In this document: positions 1-8,379 of the stretch, one piece after another
Numbering within the stretch: position 1 is the stretch's first letter
Layout of the letters: each line of letters opens with the position of its first letter
Source: Bacillota bacterium
GTDB lineage: Bacteria; Bacillota; Clostridia; Lachnospirales; Lachnospiraceae
Direction of reading: 5' to 3'
Length of the DNA: 64,000 nucleotides
Assembly (NCBI GenBank): GCA_023457255.1
Contig: JAEWMB010000020.1
Location: 434,001-498,000, forward strand
The notes under the pieces: generated by a model
The model's database searches: none
What the model was told of the DNA's origin: nothing
The model's input: only the letters and a program-made list of their open reading frames with translations
Made by a program: the position numbers and the translations under genes

Positions 1-596
1 AGCCTGGTATCCTCTGACATAGGCCGGTTGGAATTTAATAAAACTATAAATGGCTTGCCTATTCTTTTTAGTTCTTCGATGGTTCTCTCTTCCGGAACCA
101 CATAGTTATCTCTCGGGATATCGCCAAAACTTCCATCACAGGTTACAACAATTCCAATGGTAGAATGGTCATTAATAACCTTCTTCGTTCCAAGTTCCGC
201 TGCTTGGGTAAATGGTATCTCATAGTCAAACCAAGGAGTCTTTACCAGCCGTTCCTGTTCATTCTCCGTATGACCAAGGGCACCTTCCACCATGTAGCCA
301 ACACAATCAATCATACGAACGGATAAATCAACATCACCAAGTACCTGAATATCGACTGCTTCCTTTGGGATAAACTTTGGTTCTGTCGTCATCACCGTTT
401 TCCCCTGAGCACTCTGCGGAAGCTCATCAATGGCACGCTCTCTGCTATGTACATCCTCTATATTCGGTATTACTAACAAATCCATAAATCTCTTGATGAA
501 AGTGGATTTTCCCGTACGAACCGGGCCAACAACACCGATATATATTTCTCCATTGGTTCGGGCTTTGATGTCTTTGTATACATTAAAATTATCCAT
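1..596 (-). CDS. spoIVA: Stage IV sporulation protein A, N-terminal part (runs off window)
   Basis: SpoIVA is the coat-basement ATPase that assembles on the forespore outer membrane in the mother cell and anchors the spore coat. About 198 codons are present, from the ATG at 594-596; the rest lies beyond the window start. The translation opens MDNFNVYKDIKARTNGEIYI and has a Walker A motif GPVRTGKS at residues 24-31, followed by the SpoIVA-type stretch with MIDCVGYMVEGALGH and TKKVINDHSTIGIVVT. It follows udk, rpiB and gpsA on the same strand; gpsA-spoIVA proximity is common in Clostridia. A sigma-E-like promoter precedes it. Identity is very confident; completeness cannot be judged. Confidence 0.96.
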   Translation of the reverse strand, partial: MDNFNVYKDIKARTNGEIYIGVVGPVRTGKSTFIKRFMDLLVIPNIEDVHSRERAIDELPQSAQGKTVMTTEPKFIPKEAVDIQVLGDVDLSVRMIDCVGYMVEGALGHTENEQERLVKTPWFDYEIPFTQAAELGTKKVINDHSTIGIVVTCDGSFGDIPRDNYVVPEERTIEELKRIGKPFIVLLNSNRPMSEDTR

Positions 597-631
597 AACA
601 ATACCCCTTCCATATAATTACAAGCTAGTAA

Positions 632-660
632 TATATATGAAAGGGGTAAACAAAATATTC
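632..660 (-). promoter_or_regulatory. Candidate sigma-E promoter of spoIVA
   Basis: On the minus strand GAATATT (-35-like) is followed after 14 bp by CATATATA (-10-like). This resembles the sigma-E pattern of an ATATT-type -35 and a CATA-type -10. It lies between the udk stop and the spoIVA start. Mother-cell sigma-E control is known for spoIVA in Bacillus; here it is inferred from the match only. Confidence 0.5.
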
Positions 661-1290
661 TTAGTTCTTTGTCTCTTCTTCTACAATTGCTTTAATCCGG
701 TTCATTACCATCTGAAGTGCCACTTGATTTTCACCACCTCTAGGGATGATGATATCTGCATATTTTTTCGTTGGTTCGACAAATTGTTCATGCATTGGCT
801 TTACCGTATTAATATATTGTGAAATAACAGACTCCAAACTACGGCCACGTTCCTTAACATCTCTTAAAATACGACGTACCAAACGCTCATCCGCATCTGT
901 ATCCACAAAGATTTTAATATCCATCAAATCCCTGAGAGCTTTGTTTTCAAAGATTAAGAAGCCTTCGATAATGATAACCTTCGCTGCTTTTACATGAACC
1001 GTTTCCCTGGTACGATTGTGCTTGGCATAAGAATATACCGGACAATCAATCGCTACCCCTTGTTTTAAACTACGGATATCTTTTAACATACGCTCCGTAT
1101 CAAATGCATTCGGATGGTCGTAATTAATCTTTACACGTTCCTCAAAAGGCATATCATCATGCGCTAAATAATAACTATCATGGCAAATCAATTCGACATT
1201 ATCATTAAATTCTTCTTTTAAACGTGCTGCAACCGTTGTTTTTCCAGAAGCGGATCCACCTGCTACCCCGATTACTATTACCTCTTTCAT
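661..1290 (-). CDS. udk: Uridine kinase
   Basis: Phosphorylates uridine (and cytidine) to UMP/CMP in pyrimidine salvage. The 209-residue protein has the usual length. It shows a P-loop GGSASGKT at residues 11-18, the nucleoside-binding stretch DSYY...NYDHPNAFD, and the lid-type stretch RRILRDVKERGRS. The start is ATG with GGAGG upstream. It lies between an RpiB-type isomerase and spoIVA, an insertion into the usual gpsA-spoIVA order. The P-loop family also contains phosphoribulokinase-like proteins, but length and motifs favour uridine kinase. Confidence 0.93.
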   Translation of the reverse strand: MKEVIVIGVAGGSASGKTTVAARLKEEFNDNVELICHDSYYLAHDDMPFEERVKINYDHPNAFDTERMLKDIRSLKQGVAIDCPVYSYAKHNRTRETVHVKAAKVIIIEGFLIFENKALRDLMDIKIFVDTDADERLVRRILRDVKERGRSLESVISQYINTVKPMHEQFVEPTKKYADIIIPRGGENQVALQMVMNRIKAIVEEETKN

Positions 1291-1325
1291 CTATGGCCTC
1301 CAAAACTTATCCAGCAATTGTTTTC

Positions 1326-1967
1326 TTATTCCCCTACAATTTCAGCTACCGCAGCTCTAATCTTGTCACACTGGCAATTAGCATAGAAGTATTCTTTAAA
1401 CTTTTCTCCGCTTAAAGCACCCTTTACTAACTCCTGGTCTAAGTTCTTTAAGATTGTAACTAAATCAACATGAGTAACTTTCTTTACTTCATTTAATATC
1501 TTTCTATTTCTCTCCATCGGGATAGCTCTTTCCTTTGGATAACCTTGCCCGCTTTCCCCATCAAATAACTTTTCAAAAATATATTGAAGATTTAATTCAG
1601 CGCCCCAGCCAAATCCTTTTGCAAATGGAAGAGCAATGGCGTTACCATCGTTAATCTGTGAAAACATGAAAGCATCGGATGGATCCACTACATGGCCGCA
1701 TACTACATTAGGGAAGGAATTACATGCAAGCATTGCACCTTCACCGGTACCACAGCCTGTGATTACATAATCTGCTGCCTTAGAGTTAATTAAAACCGCA
1801 GTTAAGATACCAATCTGTACGTAAGTTAAGGAATTTGGGTCCTCCGCACCGAACATACCGTAATTGTATATTTCATGTCCCATTGGCTCTGCAACCTTTG
1901 CTAAACTTTCATAAATCACGGCATTTTTAGCTGCCTGGCTATTCTCATTAATCAATGCAATTTTCAT
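1326..1967 (-). CDS. RpiB/LacA/LacB family sugar-phosphate isomerase
   Basis: Member of the RpiB/LacAB isomerase family, which interconverts aldose and ketose phosphates such as ribose 5-phosphate and ribulose 5-phosphate. The start MKIALINE (213 residues) is preferred because it has AAAGGAG seven bases upstream; the longer reading frame would overlap the end of gpsA. The family's glycine-rich motif appears as ITGCGTGEGAMLACN, with the conserved cysteine shifted. At about 213 residues it is longer than classical RpiB (about 150), with a C-terminal extension rich in Lys, Glu and Cys. The substrate is uncertain: it could act on ribose 5-phosphate or on another pentose or hexose phosphate. Its neighbour is udk. 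Confidence 0.8.
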   Translation of the reverse strand: MKIALINENSQAAKNAVIYESLAKVAEPMGHEIYNYGMFGAEDPNSLTYVQIGILTAVLINSKAADYVITGCGTGEGAMLACNSFPNVVCGHVVDPSDAFMFSQINDGNAIALPFAKGFGWGAELNLQYIFEKLFDGESGQGYPKERAIPMERNRKILNEVKKVTHVDLVTILKNLDQELVKGALSGEKFKEYFYANCQCDKIRAAVAEIVGE

Positions 1968-1981
1968 TTGTTTTCTCCTTT

Positions 1982-2986
1982 TCACCATTCTAATGAGTTA
2001 TTTTCTTGTGTCTTGTCGCGAAGCAGCAAATCACTTACTGCTGCCTTCGCAGATTTATCTTCAAACAATACTAGGTTAATCTGCTCTACAATAGGCATCT
2101 CAACCTCATATTGTTTTGCAAGCTTTAGTGCCGCTTTTGCAGAGTAAACTCCCTCCACTACTTGCTTTACCTCATCCATTGCTTCCTGCATCGTATAACC
2201 TTTTCCTATCAGGTATCCGGCATTACGGTTACGGCTATGTTTGCTTGTACAGGTTACAAACAAATCACCAACCCCGGATAATCCGGAAAAGGTTTCAAGC
2301 TTACCGCCCATCTTTATACCAAGACGGCTAATTTCAGCAATTCCCCTTGTCATCAAGGCAGCCTTTGTATTATCGCCAAAACCAAGTCCGTCCGCAATAC
2401 CGGCAGCTAATGCAATTACATTTTTTAATGAACCGCCTAACTCGATACCAATAATATCAGGACTTGTATAAACCCGGAAACAATCGTTCATAAAGGCATC
2501 TTGAATTAAAGATGCTGTCTTTTTCGATTTTGCACCAACTACACAAGTTGTTGGAATACCACGGCTGACCTCTTCCGCATGGCTTGGGCCGGACATAACA
2601 GCCACATCTGCATTTGGAATCTCTTCCTCGATAATGTCCGTTAAGGTTTCAAGAGTAGTTTCCTCTATTCCCTTGCCTACATTAACTATTATCATATGAT
2701 CTTTTACATAGGACGCCACTTGTTTTGCTGTAGTTCTGACATAAGGGGAAGCAACAGCAAATACCACAAATTCCGGAGCCCTAAAAGTATCTTCTAGGGA
2801 ACTGGTCACTGCTACGGTATCCGGCAACACTGCTCCGGGAAGATTTGGGATACTTCTTCTGTCCGTATTTAATGCTGTCACTTCTTTTTCTAAAGCTGAC
2901 CATAGTGTCACTTCATGCCCATTATTGCTAAGTAAAATTGTAAGTGCCGTTCCCCAGGTTCCCGCACCAAGAATACTAATTTTCAT
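1982..2986 (-). CDS. gpsA: Glycerol-3-phosphate dehydrogenase [NAD(P)+]
   Basis: Reduces dihydroxyacetone phosphate to sn-glycerol 3-phosphate for phospholipid synthesis. The true start is MKISILGAGTWG (334 residues, normal length), read from ATG 2984-2986 with GAGG upstream; an 18-residue longer frame has no ribosome-binding site and would run through a hairpin. The NAD-binding GAGTWG is at residues 7-12. The catalytic lysine region GSLKNVIALAAGI and the substrate stretch GVGDLFVTC are present. It is immediately downstream of plsY, which uses its product, so der-plsY-gpsA looks like one transcription unit. One of the four hairpin plus RGAATNGAGGTT leaders in this window lies directly upstream. 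Confidence 0.96.
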   Translation of the reverse strand: MKISILGAGTWGTALTILLSNNGHEVTLWSALEKEVTALNTDRRSIPNLPGAVLPDTVAVTSSLEDTFRAPEFVVFAVASPYVRTTAKQVASYVKDHMIIVNVGKGIEETTLETLTDIIEEEIPNADVAVMSGPSHAEEVSRGIPTTCVVGAKSKKTASLIQDAFMNDCFRVYTSPDIIGIELGGSLKNVIALAAGIADGLGFGDNTKAALMTRGIAEISRLGIKMGGKLETFSGLSGVGDLFVTCTSKHSRNRNAGYLIGKGYTMQEAMDEVKQVVEGVYSAKAALKLAKQYEVEMPIVEQINLVLFEDKSAKAAVSDLLLRDKTQENNSLEW

Positions 2987-3014
2987 TCTAACCTCGATTC
3001 CGGCGCAAAGCGCC
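2987..3014 (-). promoter_or_regulatory. Hairpin plus ribosome-binding cassette before gpsA
   Basis: On the mRNA strand a GGCGC/GCGCC stem (5 bp, three-base loop) ends 15 nt before the gpsA ATG. It is followed by GGAATCGAGGTTAGA, which contains the Shine-Dalgarno GAGG. The same architecture recurs before der, the FlhB-tail gene and ffh. Confidence 0.6.
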
Positions 3015-3045
3015 TTTTTAACGATTTGAAGATTGTGCATCTTTG

Positions 3046-3675
3046 CTAGGTGTTTTTCTCTATTTTTACCTTCTGACCTATTTTATTTTCGGTACCATTT
3101 AGTAACCGTTTCATATTAGCGCGATGCATGTAAATAGCAGATGCGACATACAACAAGCCAAGGGCAAACATATGTATGTCACCCGGATAACGAATTAAGA
3201 TCCAAACAGGAAACAAAAGGGACATTAACATAGAGCCAACAGATACATATTTTGTAATGATAACAACTGCTGCAAAGAGTACGATGAAAAATGGTATCAA
3301 TAACGGATCAAATGCTGCCATGACACCTGAGGTAACTGCTATCCCCTTTCCTCCTTTAAATCCCAGCCAAAATGGATAGCAATGCCCTAATACAACCCCA
3401 AAGCCCGTATATAAGGCAAGGAGTTGATTGTATTCAACATCTCTAAAAATAATATTGCGAAATAGTATGATAGCAATAATTGCTTTCAAAAAGTCACCAA
3501 GGTAGGTGATAACCCCCGCCTTCCAACCAAGCGTTCTCAAAGCGTTTGTTGTCCCGGCATTTCCGCTTCCGTATTTACGGATGTCCACATGATTTATTTT
3601 ACCTACCACATACCCGGTAGAGAAGCAGCCAAAGGCATATCCAGACAACAGACATATTATTATTCTCCAGACCAT
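3046..3675 (-). CDS. plsY: Glycerol-3-phosphate acyltransferase PlsY
   Basis: Membrane acyltransferase that uses acyl-phosphate (made by PlsX) to acylate glycerol 3-phosphate at position 1, the first step of phospholipid synthesis. The 209-residue protein has several hydrophobic segments and the family's loop motifs: GSGNAGTTNALR near residue 36, a GHCYPFWLGFKGGKG block in the middle and a KIGQKVKI-like basic tail. Start is ATG behind GGGAGG. It sits between der and gpsA; gpsA supplies its substrate, so co-transcription makes sense. Confidence 0.95.
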   Translation of the reverse strand: MVWRIIICLLSGYAFGCFSTGYVVGKINHVDIRKYGSGNAGTTNALRTLGWKAGVITYLGDFLKAIIAIILFRNIIFRDVEYNQLLALYTGFGVVLGHCYPFWLGFKGGKGIAVTSGVMAAFDPLLIPFFIVLFAAVVIITKYVSVGSMLMSLLFPVWILIRYPGDIHMFALGLLYVASAIYMHRANMKRLLNGTENKIGQKVKIEKNT

Positions 3676-3696
3676 AACAATATCCTCCCGAATTTA

Positions 3697-5028
3697 CTAG
3701 TCATTTTCCTTGCGCTCGCGAATAAAGAATTTTAATGATGTTCCTGAAAAACCAAACGCTTCTCTTATTTTATTCTCAATGTATCTGGTGTAGGAGTAGT
3801 GCATTAACTCCTTATCATTCACAAAGATTACAAAGGTCGGCGGTTTGACTGCAACTTGAGTAATGTAGTATAAACGAAGTCTCTTGCCCTTATCGGATGG
3901 TGGCTGCTGAAGAGCTGTTGCCTCCATCATAATTTCATTGAGTATACCGGTTGAAATACGAAGATTCCTATTTTGTATCACAACTTCAATCGAATCAAAT
4001 AATTTAGTTAAACGCTGACCGGTTTTTGCGGAAATAAACATAATTTCCGCATAAGGTAAGAAAGATAAGATTTCACGGATACGATTTGTATACTTATAGA
4101 TCGTCTTATCGTCCTTTTCAATGGAGTCCCATTTGTTAACAGCTATAATAATACCTTTTCCACGTTCATGTGCAATTCCTGCGATTTTTGCATCCTGCTC
4201 GGTAACACCTTCGTTGGCATCAATGATTACTACAACAACATCTGCGCGCTCCACGGCACTTACTGTTCGAATAATACTAAAGCGCTCAATTTCTTCTTTA
4301 ATTTTACTCTTACGGCGAAGTCCGGCGGTGTCAATAAAGATATATTCTTTCTCATTCCAAGTTACCGCGGTATCAATAGCATCTCTTGTCGTACCTGCTA
4401 CATCGGAGACAATGACACGATTTTCTCCAAGCAGCTTATTAATAATCGAGGATTTTCCTACATTTGGTTTCCCAACAATAGCAATTCGGGGGCGTTCATC
4501 CTCTTCCTCTTCCTCTTCCAATGCTTCCGGCGGAAAATGTCCTACCACAAGATCAAGCAAGTCACCAAAACCTAGCATGGAAGCGGCTGACACCGGAATA
4601 GGATCTCCAATACCCAAATTATAGAATTCATAAACATCCGGCATAAACTTTTCAAAACTATCTACTTTATTTACAACTAATATGACAGGTTTTCCAGATT
4701 TTCGAAGCATATCCGCAACTTTATGATCCGCATCGATAAGCCCCTGGCGAACATCAACTACAAATAATATGACATCAGAGGTTGCAATGGCTATCTCTGC
4801 CTGCTCACGCATATAAGTAAGCATCATATCCTTACTTTCCGGCTCAATACCACCGGTATCTACTAAGGTAAACTGCTTATCAAGCCATGTAATATCCGCA
4901 TAGATACGGTCTCTCGTAACACCGGGAGTATCTTTTACAATCGAGATACGATCACCGGCTAAAGCATTGAATAAGGTGGATTTCCCAACGTTTGGCCTAC
5001 CCACTACTGCAACTATCGATTTACTCAT
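3697..5028 (-). CDS. der: Ribosome biogenesis GTPase Der (EngA)
   Basis: Essential tandem GTPase needed for 50S subunit maturation. The 443-residue protein has two G domains with P-loops GRPNVGKST (residues 10-18) and GKPNVGKSS (about 185), the G3 motifs DTGG and DTAG, and G4 motifs NKVD and NKWD. A C-terminal KH-like domain ends in RERKEND. An acidic linker EEEEEEDE joins the two G domains. The start ATG is preceded by GAGG inside a hairpin-RBS cassette shared with three other genes. It heads the der-plsY-gpsA group. Confidence 0.97.
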   Translation of the reverse strand: MSKSIVAVVGRPNVGKSTLFNALAGDRISIVKDTPGVTRDRIYADITWLDKQFTLVDTGGIEPESKDMMLTYMREQAEIAIATSDVILFVVDVRQGLIDADHKVADMLRKSGKPVILVVNKVDSFEKFMPDVYEFYNLGIGDPIPVSAASMLGFGDLLDLVVGHFPPEALEEEEEEDERPRIAIVGKPNVGKSSIINKLLGENRVIVSDVAGTTRDAIDTAVTWNEKEYIFIDTAGLRRKSKIKEEIERFSIIRTVSAVERADVVVVIIDANEGVTEQDAKIAGIAHERGKGIIIAVNKWDSIEKDDKTIYKYTNRIREILSFLPYAEIMFISAKTGQRLTKLFDSIEVVIQNRNLRISTGILNEIMMEATALQQPPSDKGKRLRLYYITQVAVKPPTFVIFVNDKELMHYSYTRYIENKIREAFGFSGTSLKFFIRERKEND

Positions 5029-5057
5029 TTAAACCTCTATTCTGGCGCTTTGACGCC
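5029..5057 (-). promoter_or_regulatory. Hairpin plus ribosome-binding cassette before der
   Basis: A GGCG/CGCC stem with a six-base loop ends 15 nt before the der ATG. It is followed by AGAATAGAGGTTTAA carrying the Shine-Dalgarno GAGG. Spacing and the RGAATNGAGGTT block match the gpsA, FlhB-tail and ffh leaders. Confidence 0.6.
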
Positions 5058-5111
5058 TTCACTCTTTTCTCTACAATTTTAACATTTTTTTAGTATGTTA
5101 TACTATTGCCA

Positions 5112-6434
5112 TTAAGATTGTATCATTGCATTGACCAATGACATTCCATCTGATTTTACAATACGGATAGTTGTTTGTAAAGCCCTTTCAATATCTTTTA
5201 CTGTCATGTCGTCCAGAAGCACCTCTTCTTTGGAACGCAGCATCACCTCCGACATTAGCAGTGCTTTTCCAAGTGGTTTTTCCTTTAATTGTTCCACAAT
5301 ATCTTGCCCGGTAAGAAGTCCGGTTACTGTAATGTCTTCGCCAAAGTAATGATTAACCACCGGATATACATGAACAGTAATGTTTTTAAATTTGTCCATT
5401 ACTTGTCTCGCTAACTGAAGCATAATATCTGACGCAAGCATACCGGTTACAATAGACACCTCTGCCCTCTCCTCCTCTGCTTTAAGTTCAGAAAGGTATT
5501 CCGTCACTTCATCCACTAAAGAGCGGGTCATACCAACACCATTCTCTATCTGGGGATATCCTTCATAACACTCTTCTTTCGGAACCGGAAGGCCCGCATT
5601 AATATACCATTCATCACTGGCAAAGACAAAGCGGGTTCCTCTTTCTTTTTTTATTTTCTTTTGCCAGCCCTCAATCTGTCCAACTACTCCGAATGCCTCT
5701 TCTTTTGTGAACTTACGGAGTTTGGTTAATTTGTCACGGTATTTGCTTAACCCGACCGGAACTACAGATAAAGATTTCATAAATGGGAGGTACTTTGATA
5801 AATCCTCTATCGTCTTATCAAGCTCCGCACCATCGTTATATTCAGGACAAAGCACTATCTGCCCATTCATCTCAAGACCTGCTTCATAAAATTGATTAAG
5901 ATAAACTAGGGTATCCGCTGCAAAACGATTATTTAACATCTTTTTTCTAAGCTCACCATTGGTTGTGTGTACGGAGATATTAATAGGAGAGAGTTTATAA
6001 AAACAGATACGGTCTACTTCTTCTTTTCTCATATTGGTTAACGTAATATAATTACCCTGAAGAAAGGATAACCTTGCATCGTCATCTTTAAAATAGATGG
6101 TATCTCTCATTCCTTTCGGATTTTGATCAATAAAACAGAAAATGCACTTATTGCGGCAAGATTGATAACAATCCATTAATCCCTCTTCAAATTCTATACC
6201 AAGATCCTCCTCGTAATCCTTTTCAATCTCTAATTCCCATTCCTCACCATTTGGCTTTCGAATCAAAAGGGTTAAAAATTCATCATTTATTAAATAATGA
6301 TAATCCAGCACATCTTTAATCTTCTTACCATTTATGCGAAGAAGCTCATCACCATAAGATAGTTCTAACTCTTCGGCAATACTTCCCTTATGGACATCCT
6401 TTATATAATGTCTGCTCGAATTATTGTGTTCCAT
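5112..6434 (-). CDS. PDZ and radical-SAM DUF512 family protein
   Basis: Conserved protein of unknown biochemical function with a PDZ-like domain at about residues 8-60 (GSIAEELELSYGDELLRING). A radical-SAM-like cysteine cluster CRNKCIFC follows at Cys93, Cys97 and Cys100, then an elongator-like barrel and a C-terminal DUF512 domain (about 280-430). Length is 440 residues, normal for the family. Such genes are often next to der in Clostridia, as here, and a role in ribosome assembly or iron-sulfur chemistry has been suggested only by context. Start is ATG after AGGAG. Family assignment is firm, function unknown. Confidence 0.85.
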   Translation of the reverse strand: MEHNNSSRHYIKDVHKGSIAEELELSYGDELLRINGKKIKDVLDYHYLINDEFLTLLIRKPNGEEWELEIEKDYEEDLGIEFEEGLMDCYQSCRNKCIFCFIDQNPKGMRDTIYFKDDDARLSFLQGNYITLTNMRKEEVDRICFYKLSPINISVHTTNGELRKKMLNNRFAADTLVYLNQFYEAGLEMNGQIVLCPEYNDGAELDKTIEDLSKYLPFMKSLSVVPVGLSKYRDKLTKLRKFTKEEAFGVVGQIEGWQKKIKKERGTRFVFASDEWYINAGLPVPKEECYEGYPQIENGVGMTRSLVDEVTEYLSELKAEEERAEVSIVTGMLASDIMLQLARQVMDKFKNITVHVYPVVNHYFGEDITVTGLLTGQDIVEQLKEKPLGKALLMSEVMLRSKEEVLLDDMTVKDIERALQTTIRIVKSDGMSLVNAMIQS

Positions 6435-6599
6435 GATAACTCCTATCTAGCTGTTTGGCACTAAAATTAGTGACCGAGAAACAAATTACTTCTATAACTT
6501 CCTTCATTCATCATTTTCCATAGCCTATAGTTTACCATCCAAAGAACAGTAACGCAATATAGATTCGCTATTTTCTAAATACGGAGCTTCTTCCTGCTT

Positions 6600-8231
6600 T
6601 TATTTTACATCCGTCACATCATATTTTTGAAACAAAGATAACAACTCTTTCGTTTGCTCTTTCGCATATTTTTCAAAGCACTGTTCTTTTTCCGATAGCA
6701 TATTCCCCAGTTCCACCATAGCAACCGGTATATCTTCTTTTTTTAATGCGGCAATCCTCTCACCAAGCTTTGTAATACCAACTCCTATCTTTCCACCAAA
6801 ATAGATTTCGTAAACATCATTTACCTTCCCGTTCATAAATTGCTTTTTACCAACAAATCCAAGTGGAGCTGCCTGATGTCTGGCACAGCTATTCGGGCAG
6901 CCTGAGATATGGATTCTGGGAAATAGATTTTCATCCAGCCCTTTTATTCTTACCGCTTTTAAAATCCCTTTCAATAGAGCTCTGGACTCTAAGATACCAA
7001 TCTGGCATGTCGGTACGCCAACACAGCTAAAACCCATGGAAAGATTAGTCTCAAGATTCTCTCCTGCAGCTATTTCTAATATCTCATTCGCCTGTTCTAA
7101 AGTAAGGTTTCTGATGTACATCTCTTCTTCCATAGAAAGCCGAACCTGTGGACTTTGATTCTGCCCATAATCTTTTGGTATTATATTTTCTGGGGAAATT
7201 TCCTCCGACTGACTGTCACTTTCATATGAAATTTTCTCCAAGCAGGCAACTAATTGCTCCAATGCTTCAACCGAAAGGTTTCCGAAGGTTGGGTGAATAA
7301 TAGCAGTGTAGAGTCCCTGCTGTTTTTGTGCCTTTCGATTATTTGTATTGTCTTCATAACTCCATGACTCTTCTTCTGATAGCACGGGTTCTAATTTCTC
7401 ATAGTCCAATCTTTCTTTTGCTTTCTCAACCTGCCTATCAAAAGCCTCAAGAAATGCTTCTTCTCCTATCTTCTTTGGTATGTATCTTGTTCTTGCCGCC
7501 GCTTTATTTTGATAATCCCCAAGCTCAACATAAGTACGAAGCATTGCTTCCACATAATATATCGCATCGGAGGGTGGAATTAAATTTGGATATTCTATTG
7601 ATTTTTCAGGATTTTTTCCAAGCCCTCCGGCTAAGTAAACTCGAAAGTAAGGCTTTCCATCCTGTATCATAGCAACAAATCCCAAATCATTTACCGTAGC
7701 GTTTGAGGTATCCTTCTCCGAATTAGAAAAAGCTACCTTAAGCTTTCTGGGAAGATGGTAGGAGGAAGCTTGCTTGATAAAAATTTCTCCAACTTGCATT
7801 GCATATGGTGTCACATCAAATGCCTCTCCCTGCTCAACTCCAGACATTGGGGATAAGGATACGTTTCTTGGAAAGTTTCCACCGCCGCCCCGGGTAAACA
7901 GTCCATAATCTATGGCATCTTTCATAATATCACAGACTGCATCCAGCGAAAGATCATGCAGTTGGATCGTTTGTCTGGTTGTTAGATGTACTCCTGTTAA
8001 TTTATATTGCTTTGCATAATCGAGTACTCGTCTTAAATGCACTTTACTTACATAGCCGGATGGCATGCGTAACCGAATCATAAATTCTTTTCCGCCGCGT
8101 TGTGCATAGACACCCATTCCACCGGACTTTCCTTTAAATTCGGGAACTTTCATCTCTCCCTTTAGGAATGAGTTACCGGCCTCTTTAAATATATCTATTT
8201 CATCTCTGTATTGTCTAGCAAATTCTTCCAT
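6600..8231 (-). CDS. Nitrite/sulfite reductase-like siroheme/4Fe-4S protein
   Basis: Ferredoxin-type nitrite/sulfite reductase family protein (543 residues) with two ferredoxin-like half domains and siroheme-4Fe-4S binding regions. The cluster cysteines are seen as CVGVPTC (Cys403, Cys409) and CPNSC (Cys445, Cys449), the classic C-x5-C ... C-x3-C arrangement. The start at 8231 is chosen because TTGGAGGATTTT lies directly upstream; a 32-codon extension in the same frame has no ribosome-binding site. It is divergent from an iron/cofactor-type ABC importer across a short intergenic region with a palindrome. Whether it reduces nitrite or sulfite cannot be told from sequence alone. Confidence 0.88.
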   Translation of the reverse strand: MEEFARQYRDEIDIFKEAGNSFLKGEMKVPEFKGKSGGMGVYAQRGGKEFMIRLRMPSGYVSKVHLRRVLDYAKQYKLTGVHLTTRQTIQLHDLSLDAVCDIMKDAIDYGLFTRGGGGNFPRNVSLSPMSGVEQGEAFDVTPYAMQVGEIFIKQASSYHLPRKLKVAFSNSEKDTSNATVNDLGFVAMIQDGKPYFRVYLAGGLGKNPEKSIEYPNLIPPSDAIYYVEAMLRTYVELGDYQNKAAARTRYIPKKIGEEAFLEAFDRQVEKAKERLDYEKLEPVLSEEESWSYEDNTNNRKAQKQQGLYTAIIHPTFGNLSVEALEQLVACLEKISYESDSQSEEISPENIIPKDYGQNQSPQVRLSMEEEMYIRNLTLEQANEILEIAAGENLETNLSMGFSCVGVPTCQIGILESRALLKGILKAVRIKGLDENLFPRIHISGCPNSCARHQAAPLGFVGKKQFMNGKVNDVYEIYFGGKIGVGITKLGERIAALKKEDIPVAMVELGNMLSEKEQCFEKYAKEQTKELLSLFQKYDVTDVK

Positions 8232-8267
8232 AAAATCCTCCAATCTTTGATTCACTTCGTGCTTTTT

Positions 8268-8283
8268 ATCGAACCGGGTCGAT
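8268..8283. promoter_or_regulatory. Near-perfect palindrome in divergent promoter region
   Basis: ATCGAACCGGGTCGAT is a 16-bp palindrome with one mismatched pair centred on CCGG. The half-sequence ATCGAACC recurs at 8328-8335. It lies between the divergent reductase gene and the ABC importer genes, so it could be an operator for a shared regulator. No family match is recognised. Confidence 0.35.
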
Positions 8284-8379
8284 GCAAAAAGCAAGTCAAT
8301 CCTTATATGTTGTTTAAAATTCTTCAAATCGAACCAAAATATACATAAAACAATCCCATTGAAAAGGTGGCTTAAAGTG

